From Rudanella lutea DSM 19387 (GTDB lineage: Bacteria; Bacteroidota; Bacteroidia; Cytophagales; Spirosomataceae): a stretch of DNA of 64,000 bases. A program made the position numbers and the translations under genes. This document shows positions 41,827 through 51,077 of the stretch, piece after piece. Within the stretch, counting starts at the first letter, position 1. The number at the start of each line of letters is the position of its first letter. Under the pieces are notes generated by a model. The model was not told the DNA's origin. It worked only from the letters and a program-made list of their open reading frames with translations, and made no database searches. The DNA is taken from contig NZ_KB913013.1 of NCBI RefSeq assembly GCF_000383955.1, forward strand, positions 2,200,277 through 2,264,276, given 5' to 3'.

Positions 41827-44061
41827 ATGCACAATCAGGTAATTGGAAAACCCATTAGCCGCGTCGACGGCCGGGCCAAAGTAACGGGCAAGGCCAAGTA
41901 TGCCGCCGAATTTACCGCGCCCGACCTGCTCCACGGCGTTGTTGTATCGAGCACAGTCACCAAGGGCCGCATCACTCATATCGACACGGGCGAGGCCCTC
42001 ACTCTCGACGGCGTAGTGAAGGTATTCACACATCAGAACCGGCCCAAGCTGGCCTGGTTCGACATGAGCTATAAAGATCTGGATGCCCCGCCGGGTTCGC
42101 CCTTCCGGCCGCTGCACGACAACCGCATCAAGTACAACGGGCAACCTGTGGCCCTCGTGGTGGCCGAGACCTTCGAACAGGCCCGGTACGCGGCTTCACT
42201 CGTCAAAATTGAGTACGCCGAGGAGCCGCACGAAACCGATTTGCAGCATCATCTCGACGAAGCCCGCAAACCCGCGAGCGGACTGGCCTCGCTCCTGAAA
42301 CCGCCCCCGCCCAAGGCACGCGGTCATTTCGACAAGGCGTTTACCGAGGCACCCGTACAACTTTCGACCGGATACGTGCACGGGTTTGAGCACCATAACC
42401 CGATGGAACTGTTCAGCTCGACAGTGGTGTACGGAAAAGACGGTAAACTGACCATTTACGACAAAACGCAGGGTGCCCCCAACAGTCAGTTTTACGTCTC
42501 GCAGGTGTTCAACATTCCGTTTCGCGATGTGCGGGTGATCTCGCCCTATGTAGGCGGTGGTTTCGGGTCGGGGTTGCGCCCCCAATACCAGCTATTTCTG
42601 GCCGTGATGGCGGCCCGCGAACTAAAACAGTCGGTACGGGTGTCGCTCACCCGTCAGCAGATGTTTACGTTTGGGCACCGCCCGGCCACGGTGCAGCACA
42701 TCGATCTGGGAGCCCAACCCGATGGTACGCTCGATGCACTGCGGCACACCGCTACGGCCGAAACCTCGCGCTTTGAAGACTATATCGAAGTGGTAGTAAA
42801 CTGGTCGGGGGCACTCTACAAGGCGCCCAACGCCCAATTCGACTACAAAGTGGTACCGCTCGATCAGTACACGCCACTCGATATGCGGGCACCGGGGGGT
42901 GTCACGGGGATGTCGGCTATTGAATGTGCCATGGACGAGCTGTCGTACAAACTTGGCATGGACCCGCTCGAACTCCGGCTCAAGAACTACACCGAAGAAG
43001 ACCCGAACGAGAAGCGACCCTTTTCGAGCAAGCAACTCAGGGCCTGCTACCAACAGGCCGCCGAACGCTTTGGCTGGGCCAACCGCTCAGCCGAGCCCCG
43101 GTCGATGCGCGAGGGCCACACCCTTATTGGCTGGGGCATGGCCACGGGCGTTTGGGATGCCAATCAGCTCCCGGCCCGCGCCGAAGCCGTGCTGACGGTA
43201 AACGGCAAGCTACGCGTGAGCAGTGCCACCGCCGATATTGGCACCGGCACGTACACGATCATGACGCAGATTGCAGCCGATACGCTGGGCCTGCCCGTTG
43301 AGGATGTGCTGTTCCGGCTCGGTGATTCCGACATGCCGTTGGCCCCGTTTCAGGGCGGGTCACTTACGGCCGGTACGGTAGGCTCGGCGGTCAAGATCGT
43401 GTGCGAAGACCTCGGCAAGGAGCTACTTAAAATCGCCCGGAAAATGCCAAACTCGCCCTTTGCCAAAGCAACGTTCGACGAGGTATTTTTCGTGGAGAAA
43501 CAGATGCGCCTGAAAGCGGACCCCTCAGTCCGCATCGACCTGCAAACCCTGGTTGATCAGAACGGCGGTCGGGCTATTCGGACAACGGCTACCTCGATGA
43601 CCAACACCCTCAAACAAGGCAAATACACCCGCTACGCTCATTCGGCGGTGTTTGTGGAGGTGCAGGTAGACGAAGAACTGGGTACAGTGAAGGTGACACG
43701 GGCTGTAACGGCCGTTGCCGCCGGGCGGATTCTGAACCCCAAAACGGCCCGCAGCCAGATTATCGGCGGTATGGTGTGGGGCATCAGCAAAGCACTGGAA
43801 GAAGAAACCGTGATGGACCACCGCTACGGCCGGTTTATGAACCATAACCTGGCCGAGTACCACGTTCCGGTTTGCGCCGACATTCACGAGCTGGATGTTC
43901 TTTTTGTGGAAGAGCACGACGATGTGGTGAACCCGCTGGGCGTGAAAGGCGTGGGCGAAATCGGGATTGTGGGTATGCCGGCCGCCATTGCCAACGCTAT
44001 TTTTCACGCAACGGGCAAGCGCGTCCGCGAGCTTCCCATCACGCTCGATAAGCTGATGTAA
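41827..44061 (+). CDS. paoC: aldehyde oxidoreductase molybdenum subunit (PaoC-like)
   Basis: A 744-residue molybdopterin-binding catalytic subunit. The N-terminus (GKPISRVDGRAKVTGKAKYAAEF) is the family opening; VGGGFGSG (about 240) and DMRAPGGVTGM bind the cofactor; the catalytic Glu is E711 in VKGVGEIG near the end. It oxidises aldehydes or heterocycles at the Mo centre; the natural substrate is unknown. The ATG at 41827 (in CCCGTTATG) is preferred over a TTG at 41803 that overlaps paoB. Assembly needs a molybdenum-cytosine cofactor and an XdhC-like chaperone, which are not in this window. A terminator follows at 44137. Confidence 0.92.
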   Translation: MHNQVIGKPISRVDGRAKVTGKAKYAAEFTAPDLLHGVVVSSTVTKGRITHIDTGEALTLDGVVKVFTHQNRPKLAWFDMSYKDLDAPPGSPFRPLHDNRIKYNGQPVALVVAETFEQARYAASLVKIEYAEEPHETDLQHHLDEARKPASGLASLLKPPPPKARGHFDKAFTEAPVQLSTGYVHGFEHHNPMELFSSTVVYGKDGKLTIYDKTQGAPNSQFYVSQVFNIPFRDVRVISPYVGGGFGSGLRPQYQLFLAVMAARELKQSVRVSLTRQQMFTFGHRPATVQHIDLGAQPDGTLDALRHTATAETSRFEDYIEVVVNWSGALYKAPNAQFDYKVVPLDQYTPLDMRAPGGVTGMSAIECAMDELSYKLGMDPLELRLKNYTEEDPNEKRPFSSKQLRACYQQAAERFGWANRSAEPRSMREGHTLIGWGMATGVWDANQLPARAEAVLTVNGKLRVSSATADIGTGTYTIMTQIAADTLGLPVEDVLFRLGDSDMPLAPFQGGSLTAGTVGSAVKIVCEDLGKELLKIARKMPNSPFAKATFDEVFFVEKQMRLKADPSVRIDLQTLVDQNGGRAIRTTATSMTNTLKQGKYTRYAHSAVFVEVQVDEELGTVKVTRAVTAVAAGRILNPKTARSQIIGGMVWGISKALEEETVMDHRYGRFMNHNLAEYHVPVCADIHELDVLFVEEHDDVVNPLGVKGVGEIGIVGMPAAIANAIFHATGKRVRELPITLDKLM

Positions 44062-44136
44062 CGTGAGCTGGGGCAAGCCCCCAGCCGATAACTTTTTCAA
44101 ACACGCCACTCACCACCGCGTTTGTGACAGTAGTAC

Positions 44137-44160
44137 AAAAGCCCCATGCGGGCTTTTTTT
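44137..44160 (+). terminator. rho-independent terminator after paoC
   Basis: AAAAGCCC and GGGCTTTT form an 8-pair stem with a 5-base loop, followed by further Ts. It separates paoABC from treY. Confidence 0.88.
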
Positions 44161-44185
44161 ATGGACTCAACGCTATTCAATACTC

Positions 44186-46918
44186 ATGTACAACCCTCTC
44201 AGTACCTACCGATTACAACTCAACGATTCGTTTCCGCTGGCGGCCGTCGAAAAGCTCTGGCCCTACCTGCGCGATCTGGGCATCAAAACGATTTATGCAG
44301 CGCCCATCTTTGAAGCTACCCCCGGCAGTACGCACGGGTACGATGGCGTGGACCCGGCCCGGATTGCCCCCGAAATTGGCACAACCGAGCAGCTCGAAGC
44401 CCTTGCCCGGCAACTGAACGACGCCGACATGGGCTGGCTTCAGGACATTGTGCCCAACCACATGGCGTTTCACCAACACAATACCTGGCTGGTCGACCTG
44501 CTCGAAAAAGGCCCTCTCTCGCGCTACAAAGACTTTTTTGACCTGACCTATACCAGCGATATGTACCACGGGCGGCTCATGGCCCCCTTTCTGGGCGAAT
44601 CGCTCGAAAAAACGCTCGAACAGGGGGCCTTGCGTGTGATTTACGACCGCGACCGGCTCATGCTCCAGTGTTTCGACAACCAGTTTCCGCTCAAACCCGG
44701 CTCGTACGTCACGGTGCTGGGGCCCGAAGCCCAAACCGACGCCCAACATCAATGGCTTGCTCTCCTGGAACAGCTACACGCCATTGACGAGCCCGAAACG
44801 CTGGCCATTGCCTGGGACGAATGCCTGACTCAGTTGACAGCTCTGGCCAAAACCGACAGCGGCCGGACCTGGATTGATACCCGGCTGCAAGCGGTCAATA
44901 ACCAGCCCGAAACGCTGGCCGCGCTGGTGCATGAGCAGCATTACGAACTCTGTGCCTGGACCGAAGCGATGCGCCGGATCAATTACCGCCGTTTTTTTAC
45001 GGTCAACGGGCTGATCTGCCTCAACATGCAGAACAAAGACGTGTTCGATCAGTACCACGACCTGATTGCCAAACTGGTCAAAAAAGGCTTGTTTCAGGGC
45101 GTTCGGGTCGACCATGTCGATGGCCTGTACGACCCCGAAACCTACCTCAACCGACTCCGCGAGCTGGTGGGCCCAGAAGCTTACGTGGTGGTCGAAAAAA
45201 TTCAGCAGGCAGACGAGCCCATGCCCGCTCAATGGCCCATTCAGGGCAGCAGCGGCTACGATTTTCTGGCGCAGGTGAACAACCTCCTCACCGACCCTAC
45301 CGGCGAGGCTCCGCTGACCGAGTTTTTCGAGTCGCTCGTGGGTACGCATACGCCCATGGACAAACGCATCCGCGACCGTAAGGCTTACATCCTGTACGCG
45401 CACATGGGCGGAGAACTGAACAACCTCCTCGACCACTTCCATGATCTCAACCTGGCCGAACCCGACGCCGGGGTAACCGATGCCGCGCTTCGGCTGGCCA
45501 TTGGCGAGCTGCTCATTCACTGCCCGGTGTACCGCTATTACGGCAACCAACTGCCGCTCGAACCCGCCGAGGCAACGGCTCTGCGAAAGTTGTTTACGGC
45601 CATCCGCACCGAAAAACCGGACCTAAAATCGGCCGGCGATCTGTTGGAAGAGGTGCTGCTGACCAAGCCACCCGTGGCCGATGCGGACTACCGCGACCGG
45701 GCCCAGCGGTTTTACAGTCGGGTAATGCAGTTTACGGGACCACTGATGGCCAAAGGCGTAGAAGACACGCTCATGTACACCTACAACAGGTTTATTGGGC
45801 ACAACGAAGTAGGCGACTCACCGGGGCGGTTCGGGCTGTCGGTGGCCGATTTTCACCAGACCATGCAGGAGCGGCAGCAGCACCTACCACTGAGTATGAA
45901 CGGCCTCTCGACCCACGACACCAAGCGGGGCGAAGATGCCCGCGCCCGGCTCAACGTGCTCACATCCCTGCCACACGAGTGGCTCGCCGAAGTACAGGAA
46001 TGGCAAACGCTCAACGCCGACCTGAAAACAGACAACGCCCCCGACCCCAACGACGAATATTTGCTGTACCAGTCGCTGCTGGCGAGTTATCCCATGCCCA
46101 CCGGTACGGGCGAGGCTATTGCCGTAGCCCGTGTAACGGCCGATGGCGATGACCCGGATACTATTGCCGAGCGGTTCGACAGTTTTCTGCAAAAGGCCCT
46201 GCACGAAGCCAAACGGCATGTTTCGGAGCAACACAAACCCGGCGACGATGCCTACATTGAAGCCACGAGGGCGTTTGCCCGCGGGTTGCTCGACCCCAGT
46301 CGGCCGTTCTGGAACCGGTTTGAGTCGTTTCTGATCCGTATTGCCGATGCGGGCATCACCCACTCGCTGGCACAGGTAGCCCTCAAGAATACCTGTCCCG
46401 GCATACCCGACCTGTATCAGGGCGCCGAGGGCTGGGACCTGAGCTTTGTGGACCCCGACAACCGGCGACCCGTCGATTTTGATCAGCGCCGGGCGTGGCT
46501 CGCGCAGGCAAACAAAGACACGACCAACCCAACAGCCCTATGGCGCGAACGGTGGAGTGGTGAGGTTAAGTTTTACCTGACGTACAAACTCTTGCAGGCC
46601 CGTCGGCAAAACCCCGATCTGTTCGGGTACGGGGCCTATATTCCCCTTACCCTCAACGGCCCTCTGCGTGAGTACGCGCTGGCATTTGCCCGGCAACACG
46701 AAGATCGTTGGCTGGTGGTGGTTGTGCCTCTGTACACAGCCCGCCTATGCCGCGAGCAGGGGATAACCGACCCAACCCAACTCGACTGGCAGGGCACGCG
46801 GGTTCTGTTGCCCGACGGAGCCCCGAACAACTGGACCAGCGTTCTCACCGGCGCGACTGTTTCAGAACTTGACCTGAACACGCTGTTGGGGCAGTGGCCC
46901 GTGGCTATACTTCAGTAA
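44186..46918 (+). CDS. treY: malto-oligosyltrehalose synthase (TreY)
   Basis: A 910-residue GH13 enzyme that turns the reducing end of malto-oligosaccharides into a trehalosyl unit. Features: STYRLQLNDSFPLAAVEKLWPYLRDLGI at the start, YAAPIFEATPGSTHGYDG, DIVPNHMAF (region I), the nucleophile D309 in GVRVDHVDGL, the acid/base Glu in VVVEKI (about 336) and THDTKRGEDARARLN (region IV). The start at 44186 is used because the open frame before it (from 44063) runs through a terminator. Trehalose release needs TreZ, not found in this window. GlgX, encoded at 28245-30389, could supply oligosaccharides. Confidence 0.92.
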   Translation: MYNPLSTYRLQLNDSFPLAAVEKLWPYLRDLGIKTIYAAPIFEATPGSTHGYDGVDPARIAPEIGTTEQLEALARQLNDADMGWLQDIVPNHMAFHQHNTWLVDLLEKGPLSRYKDFFDLTYTSDMYHGRLMAPFLGESLEKTLEQGALRVIYDRDRLMLQCFDNQFPLKPGSYVTVLGPEAQTDAQHQWLALLEQLHAIDEPETLAIAWDECLTQLTALAKTDSGRTWIDTRLQAVNNQPETLAALVHEQHYELCAWTEAMRRINYRRFFTVNGLICLNMQNKDVFDQYHDLIAKLVKKGLFQGVRVDHVDGLYDPETYLNRLRELVGPEAYVVVEKIQQADEPMPAQWPIQGSSGYDFLAQVNNLLTDPTGEAPLTEFFESLVGTHTPMDKRIRDRKAYILYAHMGGELNNLLDHFHDLNLAEPDAGVTDAALRLAIGELLIHCPVYRYYGNQLPLEPAEATALRKLFTAIRTEKPDLKSAGDLLEEVLLTKPPVADADYRDRAQRFYSRVMQFTGPLMAKGVEDTLMYTYNRFIGHNEVGDSPGRFGLSVADFHQTMQERQQHLPLSMNGLSTHDTKRGEDARARLNVLTSLPHEWLAEVQEWQTLNADLKTDNAPDPNDEYLLYQSLLASYPMPTGTGEAIAVARVTADGDDPDTIAERFDSFLQKALHEAKRHVSEQHKPGDDAYIEATRAFARGLLDPSRPFWNRFESFLIRIADAGITHSLAQVALKNTCPGIPDLYQGAEGWDLSFVDPDNRRPVDFDQRRAWLAQANKDTTNPTALWRERWSGEVKFYLTYKLLQARRQNPDLFGYGAYIPLTLNGPLREYALAFARQHEDRWLVVVVPLYTARLCREQGITDPTQLDWQGTRVLLPDGAPNNWTSVLTGATVSELDLNTLLGQWPVAILQ

Positions 46919-46932
46919 ATAGTCAGGAAAAA

Positions 46933-47028
46933 TTAAATGTATAATGAACAGTGTAAAATGTATAACGAAACAGGTGACTGTCAACAGACAAACCTATTAT
47001 TCATCATACATTTTACATTGTGCATTTA
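46933..47028. repeat. inverted heptad repeat (AATGNNN family)
   Basis: The left arm is AATGTAT, AATGAAC, AGTGTAA, AATGTAT, AACG. The right arm on the minus strand is AATGCAC, AATGTAA, AATGTAT, GATG. It follows treY and closely resembles the copy at 13527-13635. Confidence 0.75.
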
Positions 47029-47087
47029 CTTAGCGGCTGCCTAACCGAAGCACTACCACCTGCGCAAAATCTGGGTATCTTTACCCC

Positions 47088-47555
47088 ATGAATTTCCCTG
47101 TTTGGTCTCGTTTGTTTCTCCTGATTCCCCTGTTTTGGGGGTATGCTCTCAGTGTGTGTGCGCAAGGCCCCGTTGATGTAATGCGCGGCCGGGCGGCTTC
47201 GGCCAAGACCGACACGCTCGTTGATCCAACCATCCAGAAACCGCAGTTTCCGGGCGGGCATGATGCCCTGATGATGTACATTGCCGATCACGTCAAATAT
47301 CCCAAATCGTTACGACGCAAGAAATTCAACGCCGGGCAACTCACGGTGAAGTTTCTGGTGCTGGCCAACGGTCGGGTACGGAATGTAGAGGTTACCTCGC
47401 GGCCTACCCCCCCCGACGTAGCCGAAGAAATGAGCGAATACGTCACGAGCGTGATGAAGGCGTTCAACCGAATGCCGCGCTGGGAACCCGCCCGTGTCAA
47501 CGGCACGCCCATTAATTACCAGTATGCCCTGCCTTTTCAGGTTGAAATCGAATAA
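47088..47555 (+). CDS. TonB C-terminal domain protein
   Basis: A 155-residue exported protein. After a signal peptide (about 1-26, ending VCAQ), residues 50-155 follow the TonB C-terminal pattern: KPQFPGGHDALMMYIADHVKYPKSLRRK, GQLTVKFLVLANGRVRNVEV and PRWEPARVNGTPINYQYALPFQVE. It lacks the Pro-rich spacer and membrane helix of a true TonB, so it is not an energy transducer in the classical sense. Such short forms are common in Bacteroidota. A TATCTTTA box lies 5 bases before the ATG, so the message may be almost leaderless. Confidence 0.8.
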   Translation: MNFPVWSRLFLLIPLFWGYALSVCAQGPVDVMRGRAASAKTDTLVDPTIQKPQFPGGHDALMMYIADHVKYPKSLRRKKFNAGQLTVKFLVLANGRVRNVEVTSRPTPPDVAEEMSEYVTSVMKAFNRMPRWEPARVNGTPINYQYALPFQVEIE

Positions 47556-47567
47556 ATCAACGCCACT

Positions 47568-49292
47568 ATGTATATCAACGGACCCGGTAAAGAGCATAAT
47601 AACCAATCACAACACCGTTACGACGCCATTGTGATTGGCTCCGGTATCAGCGGGGGCTGGGCGGCCAAAGAACTGTGCGAAAAAGGCTTGCGCACCCTGG
47701 TGCTGGAGCGCGGGCGCGACGTTCGGCACATTACCGATTACCCCACCGCTACGAGCAACCCCTGGGATTTTCCGCACCGTAACCGGATGCCGCTCGCCTT
47801 CGACGAAGCCAACCCCATTGCCACCAAATGCTACGCCCTCGACGAGGCTACCCAGCAGTTTTTTGTCAAAGACGCTGAGCACCCCTACGTGCAGGAAAAA
47901 CCGTTCGACTGGATTCGGGGGTATCAGGTGGGAGGTAAATCGCTCATTTGGGCGCGGCAGACCCAGCGGTGGAGCCGGTTCGATTTTGAAGCCAACGCCC
48001 GCGACGGGGCTGCCGTCGACTGGCCTATCCGGTACAACGACCTGGCCCCCTGGTACAGCCATGTGGAAAAATTTGTGGGCATCAGCGGCAACAAAGACGG
48101 TCTCGAAACCCTACCCGACGGCGAGTTTCTGAAGCCCTGGGAACTGAACTGCCTCGAAAAACATATCCAGAAATCGGTAGCTGCTAACTACAAAAACCGT
48201 CACGTAATTATCGGTCGGTGCGCGCACCTCACCGACCCGCAACCCATTCACTACGCGCAGGGCCGGGCCGGGTGTCAGGCGCGGCACCTCTGCTATCGGG
48301 GCTGCCCCTATGGCGGCTATTTCAGCAGCAACTCCAGCACCCTACCCTGGGCGGCCAAAACCGGCAAGCTGACCTTGCGCCCAAACTCGGTGGTGCACTC
48401 GATTATCTACGACGAGAAAGCAGGTAAGGCATCGGGGGTGCGCGTCATCGACACCGTTACGAACAAAGCCACCGAATATTTTGCCAGGGTGATTTTTGTG
48501 AATGCGGCCTGCCTTAATTCCAATCTGATTCTGCTCAACTCCACGTCGCGCCGGTTTCCCAACGGGCTCGGCAACGACAACGGTCTGCTGGGCCGCTACG
48601 TGGCGTTTCATAACTACCGGGGCAGCCTCAATGCCAGTTACGAGGGGTTTGAAGATGGCTACTACTACGGCCGACGCCCCACCACGGCCTTTATGCCCAA
48701 CTTCCGCAACGTCGACAAGCAGGAGATGCCTGATTTTCAGCGCGGCTACATGGTGGCGTTTAGTGCGGGCCGAGGCACAGGGCAACCCACAACAGCCACG
48801 TTTGGGGCCGATTTTAAGGAGAGCCTCACCCAGCCCGGCCCGTGGCATGTGTACATGATGATGCAGGGCGAAACCGTACCGCGCTACGAAAACCACGTCC
48901 GGCTTAGCACCGACCAAAAAGACCCCTGGGGCATTCCGCAGCTGGTAACGTCGGTGGGGTACACCGACAACGACGTAAACATGATGAAAGATTTTCTGAC
49001 GCAGGGCGCCGAGATGCTCGACAAGGCGGGTTGTAAAAACATCCGGCCGTCGGACGATAAGCGGAACCCCGGTCTGGATATTCACGAGATGGGCGGAGTG
49101 CGAATGGGCCGCGACCCCAAAACGTCGCTTCTGAACGCGCACAACCAGTTGCACCTGTGCAAAAACGTATTCGTGACCGACGGAGCCAGCATGACTTCCA
49201 CGGGCTCACAAAACCCCTCGATCACGTTTATGGCCCTGGCAGCCCGCGCGGCCAACTTTGCCGTCGGTGAACTGAAGCGTAAGAATTTGTAG
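47568..49292 (+). CDS. GMC-family FAD oxidoreductase
   Basis: A 574-residue oxidoreductase. The N-terminal FAD site is DAIVIGSGISGGWAAKEL; RGYQVGGKSLIWARQTQR and CYRGCPYGGYFSSNSS are the mid-region motifs; the end has DIHEMGGVRMGRDPKT and VTDGASMTSTGSQNPSITFMALA with the conserved C-terminal sequence. This matches GMC enzymes that oxidise sugars and polyols, such as gluconate or glucose dehydrogenase large subunits. No signal peptide is seen, and no small subunit or cytochrome gene is adjacent. It lies 12 bases after the TonB-C gene. Confidence 0.88.
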   Translation: MYINGPGKEHNNQSQHRYDAIVIGSGISGGWAAKELCEKGLRTLVLERGRDVRHITDYPTATSNPWDFPHRNRMPLAFDEANPIATKCYALDEATQQFFVKDAEHPYVQEKPFDWIRGYQVGGKSLIWARQTQRWSRFDFEANARDGAAVDWPIRYNDLAPWYSHVEKFVGISGNKDGLETLPDGEFLKPWELNCLEKHIQKSVAANYKNRHVIIGRCAHLTDPQPIHYAQGRAGCQARHLCYRGCPYGGYFSSNSSTLPWAAKTGKLTLRPNSVVHSIIYDEKAGKASGVRVIDTVTNKATEYFARVIFVNAACLNSNLILLNSTSRRFPNGLGNDNGLLGRYVAFHNYRGSLNASYEGFEDGYYYGRRPTTAFMPNFRNVDKQEMPDFQRGYMVAFSAGRGTGQPTTATFGADFKESLTQPGPWHVYMMMQGETVPRYENHVRLSTDQKDPWGIPQLVTSVGYTDNDVNMMKDFLTQGAEMLDKAGCKNIRPSDDKRNPGLDIHEMGGVRMGRDPKTSLLNAHNQLHLCKNVFVTDGASMTSTGSQNPSITFMALAARAANFAVGELKRKNL

Positions 49293-49309
49293 TAGGTGGA
49301 AAAAAGACA

Positions 49310-49353
49310 CTGGGGGTTAGACTTTCTTCTTTCTAGCAAAGTCTAACCCCCAG
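49310..49353. terminator. bidirectional terminator
   Basis: CTGGGGGTTAGACTTT (49310-49325) and AAAGTCTAACCCCCAG (49338-49353) form a perfect 16-pair stem with a 12-base loop. T-rich tails follow on both strands. It lies between the convergent GMC and glycosyltransferase genes. Confidence 0.9.
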
Positions 49354-49378
49354 TCTATTTTCACTTAAGAACTATTCC

Positions 49379-50191
49379 TCAGAAACCACTGACAGACAGT
49401 CGTTTGCTGCCCGACATCCACTCCTTTTTCGTTTTCTTCTGGGTGGCCTCGTACAGTTTGGTGTATTTCAGAACCGGGTAAACGGCTGAAAAGAAGGCCC
49501 ACACAAAGCCGGGCAGGCCATCGCGAAAGCTGCCTTTGAGCAAGTAGACCTTCACAAACTTGAACCCAAACCGTACCGAAACCTCCAAAGCACCCTGCTT
49601 GCGCTGACGCCCACCCATCTGCCGGGCGTTGAGCGAGGTGTACTGATTCATTTTGGTAATGTACTCGTGTAGGGAACCGTAGCTATCGTGCCAAAGCGTT
49701 CCCTGGAGCACAGTCACGGGGCCGGTGGTCACTACTGATTCGTGGACCAGGGCGGGCGAGATATGAGCGTGCTGCCGGTTAAACAGCCGCAGTACCGGGC
49801 GGTTTTGCTCGCCACCATGCCGCAACAACTGCCCCATGAACACCAAACTCCGGGGTAGGCAAAACCCCTGCTGAGGGTCGGGCCGCTGCCGGAGTACATC
49901 CATAATTGACCCTTTCAGGGCTTCGTCGGGCGTTTCGTCGGCGTCGAGCAGAAGCACCCAGTCGTGGGTTGCCTGGTCAACGGCAAACTGTTTCTGGGTC
50001 CCGAAACCATCAAACGAACGGTGCAACACCCGGCACCCGTACGAATGGGCAATGTCGAGCGTGGCATCGGTACTCCCCGAGTCGACCAACACAATTTCAT
50101 CGGCCCAATTCGCTACCGAAGCCAACGTCCGGGGTAGAGTCCGTTCGGCATTAAGCGTAATCAGAACAACCGATAAGTAAGACTGCTGCAT
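49379..50191 (-). CDS. family 2 glycosyltransferase (WaaE/KdtX type)
   Basis: A 270-residue GT-A enzyme. The nucleotide-sugar and metal motifs are clear: SVVLITLNAERTLPRTLASV at the start, EIVLVDSGSTDATLDIA, and WVLLLDADETPDE (DxD). The later FMGQLLRHGGEQNRPVLRLFNR and the hydrophobic C-terminal part resemble the WaaE/KdtX group that adds sugars to lipopolysaccharide core. No cluster of polysaccharide genes surrounds it, so the acceptor is unknown. It acts at the inner face of the membrane. Confidence 0.86.
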   Translation of the reverse strand: MQQSYLSVVLITLNAERTLPRTLASVANWADEIVLVDSGSTDATLDIAHSYGCRVLHRSFDGFGTQKQFAVDQATHDWVLLLDADETPDEALKGSIMDVLRQRPDPQQGFCLPRSLVFMGQLLRHGGEQNRPVLRLFNRQHAHISPALVHESVVTTGPVTVLQGTLWHDSYGSLHEYITKMNQYTSLNARQMGGRQRKQGALEVSVRFGFKFVKVYLLKGSFRDGLPGFVWAFFSAVYPVLKYTKLYEATQKKTKKEWMSGSKRLSVSGF

Positions 50192-50410
50192 TTTACTCCT
50201 GATTTCATGGTGGATAGAAGCAGACTCCGGTTTGTACCGGACGCTAACTAATCATTAGTACACGATTAATACGACAGACGTTGCGCCCACCGATCATTAA
50301 ACCGAGGGAATGGTAACAAACACCGACGAATCGGCCCTTTTTACCGATGGGTGCATCGGCTTTGTATCAACTCGATTTACGGTCGTTGACAACTCCTGCT
50401 CCTACCAACA

Positions 50411-50450
50411 CAAAAAAAGCCCGACCGGGCATACCGCTTCCGATCGGGCT
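50411..50450 (-). terminator. terminator after small lipoprotein gene
   Basis: AGCCCGACCGG and CCGATCGGGCT pair in 10 of 11 positions. On the minus strand the stem is followed by TTTTTTTG. It lies 20 bases beyond the lipoprotein stop codon. Confidence 0.75.
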
Positions 50451-50470
50451 ACAAAACCAGAAAAACCGCG

Positions 50471-50833
50471 TTATTCGCGTTTAAAGCCTATTTTTCGGGC
50501 ATTCTCCAAATCAACGGAACTGATAGTAACCCGAATTGTTCGGCCCGATGGGCACGTACATGCCTGGCAGTTGAAACCAACCGGGGGCGGGGTCTGAAAC
50601 CGGACATCGCGTGCTGAGGGGACGCCGTTCGTTTTGAGATAACCCAGAATAGCCGTAGCCCGCATATCGTCGGCTACGTACCCAATAGCGCTGGTGTTAG
50701 TCGGGCGCAGCCACGGATCAGCACACTGGGTTTCAGCATAGGCCACGTCGACCTCCGCCGGGTTAGCGGTCATCTCGTTGCCAGCGCAACTGGCCAGCCC
50801 AAGCAGTAATCCTGCAAACCATACCTTTTTCAT
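50471..50833 (-). CDS. small lipoprotein of unknown function
   Basis: A 120-residue protein with a lipobox (LLLGLASC, lipidation at C16). After it come AYAETQCADPWLRP, DDMRATAILGYLKTNGV and FNCQACTCPSGRTIRVTISS. The CQACTCPSG cluster suggests a disulfide or metal site. I do not recognise the family. It stands alone between a glycosyltransferase and a membrane protein gene, with its own terminator. Confidence 0.72.
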   Translation of the reverse strand: MKKVWFAGLLLGLASCAGNEMTANPAEVDVAYAETQCADPWLRPTNTSAIGYVADDMRATAILGYLKTNGVPSARDVRFQTPPPVGFNCQACTCPSGRTIRVTISSVDLENARKIGFKRE

Positions 50834-50873
50834 GTTTACCTGACAAGTTTATAAACAACGGCCCCTCGTAAGC

Positions 50874-51012
50874 GAATGCACAATGGGTAATGTACACTCA
50901 GTACTGGACATTAGATGCTGGACACTAGACGTTAGACCTCCATCTATAAAGGCAGTAAGTCTAATGTCCAGTGTCTGAAGTCCGAATGTCCAGTACTATA
51001 CATTATGCATTT
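50874..51012. repeat. composite inverted heptad repeat
   Basis: The left arm runs in 7-base units from AATGCAC, AATGGGT, AATGTAC to ACTGGAC, ATTAGAT, GCTGGAC, ACTAGAC, GTTAGAC. The right arm, on the minus strand, carries AATGCAT, AATGTAT and two ACTGGACATT segments ending ATTAGAC. The outer part belongs to the AATGNNN family and the inner part to a CTGGACATTAGA family. Confidence 0.78.
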
Positions 51013-51077
51013 GAACTGCCGTTGCTGTATAGATTCCATCAGACCCGAAACGGTTGGAATGAGAGCGCTTTATTCCG

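Noticed and set aside
44063-44185. Upstream extension of treY to 44063
   Set aside because: The extra 41 codons cross a clear rho-independent terminator and do not resemble TreY.
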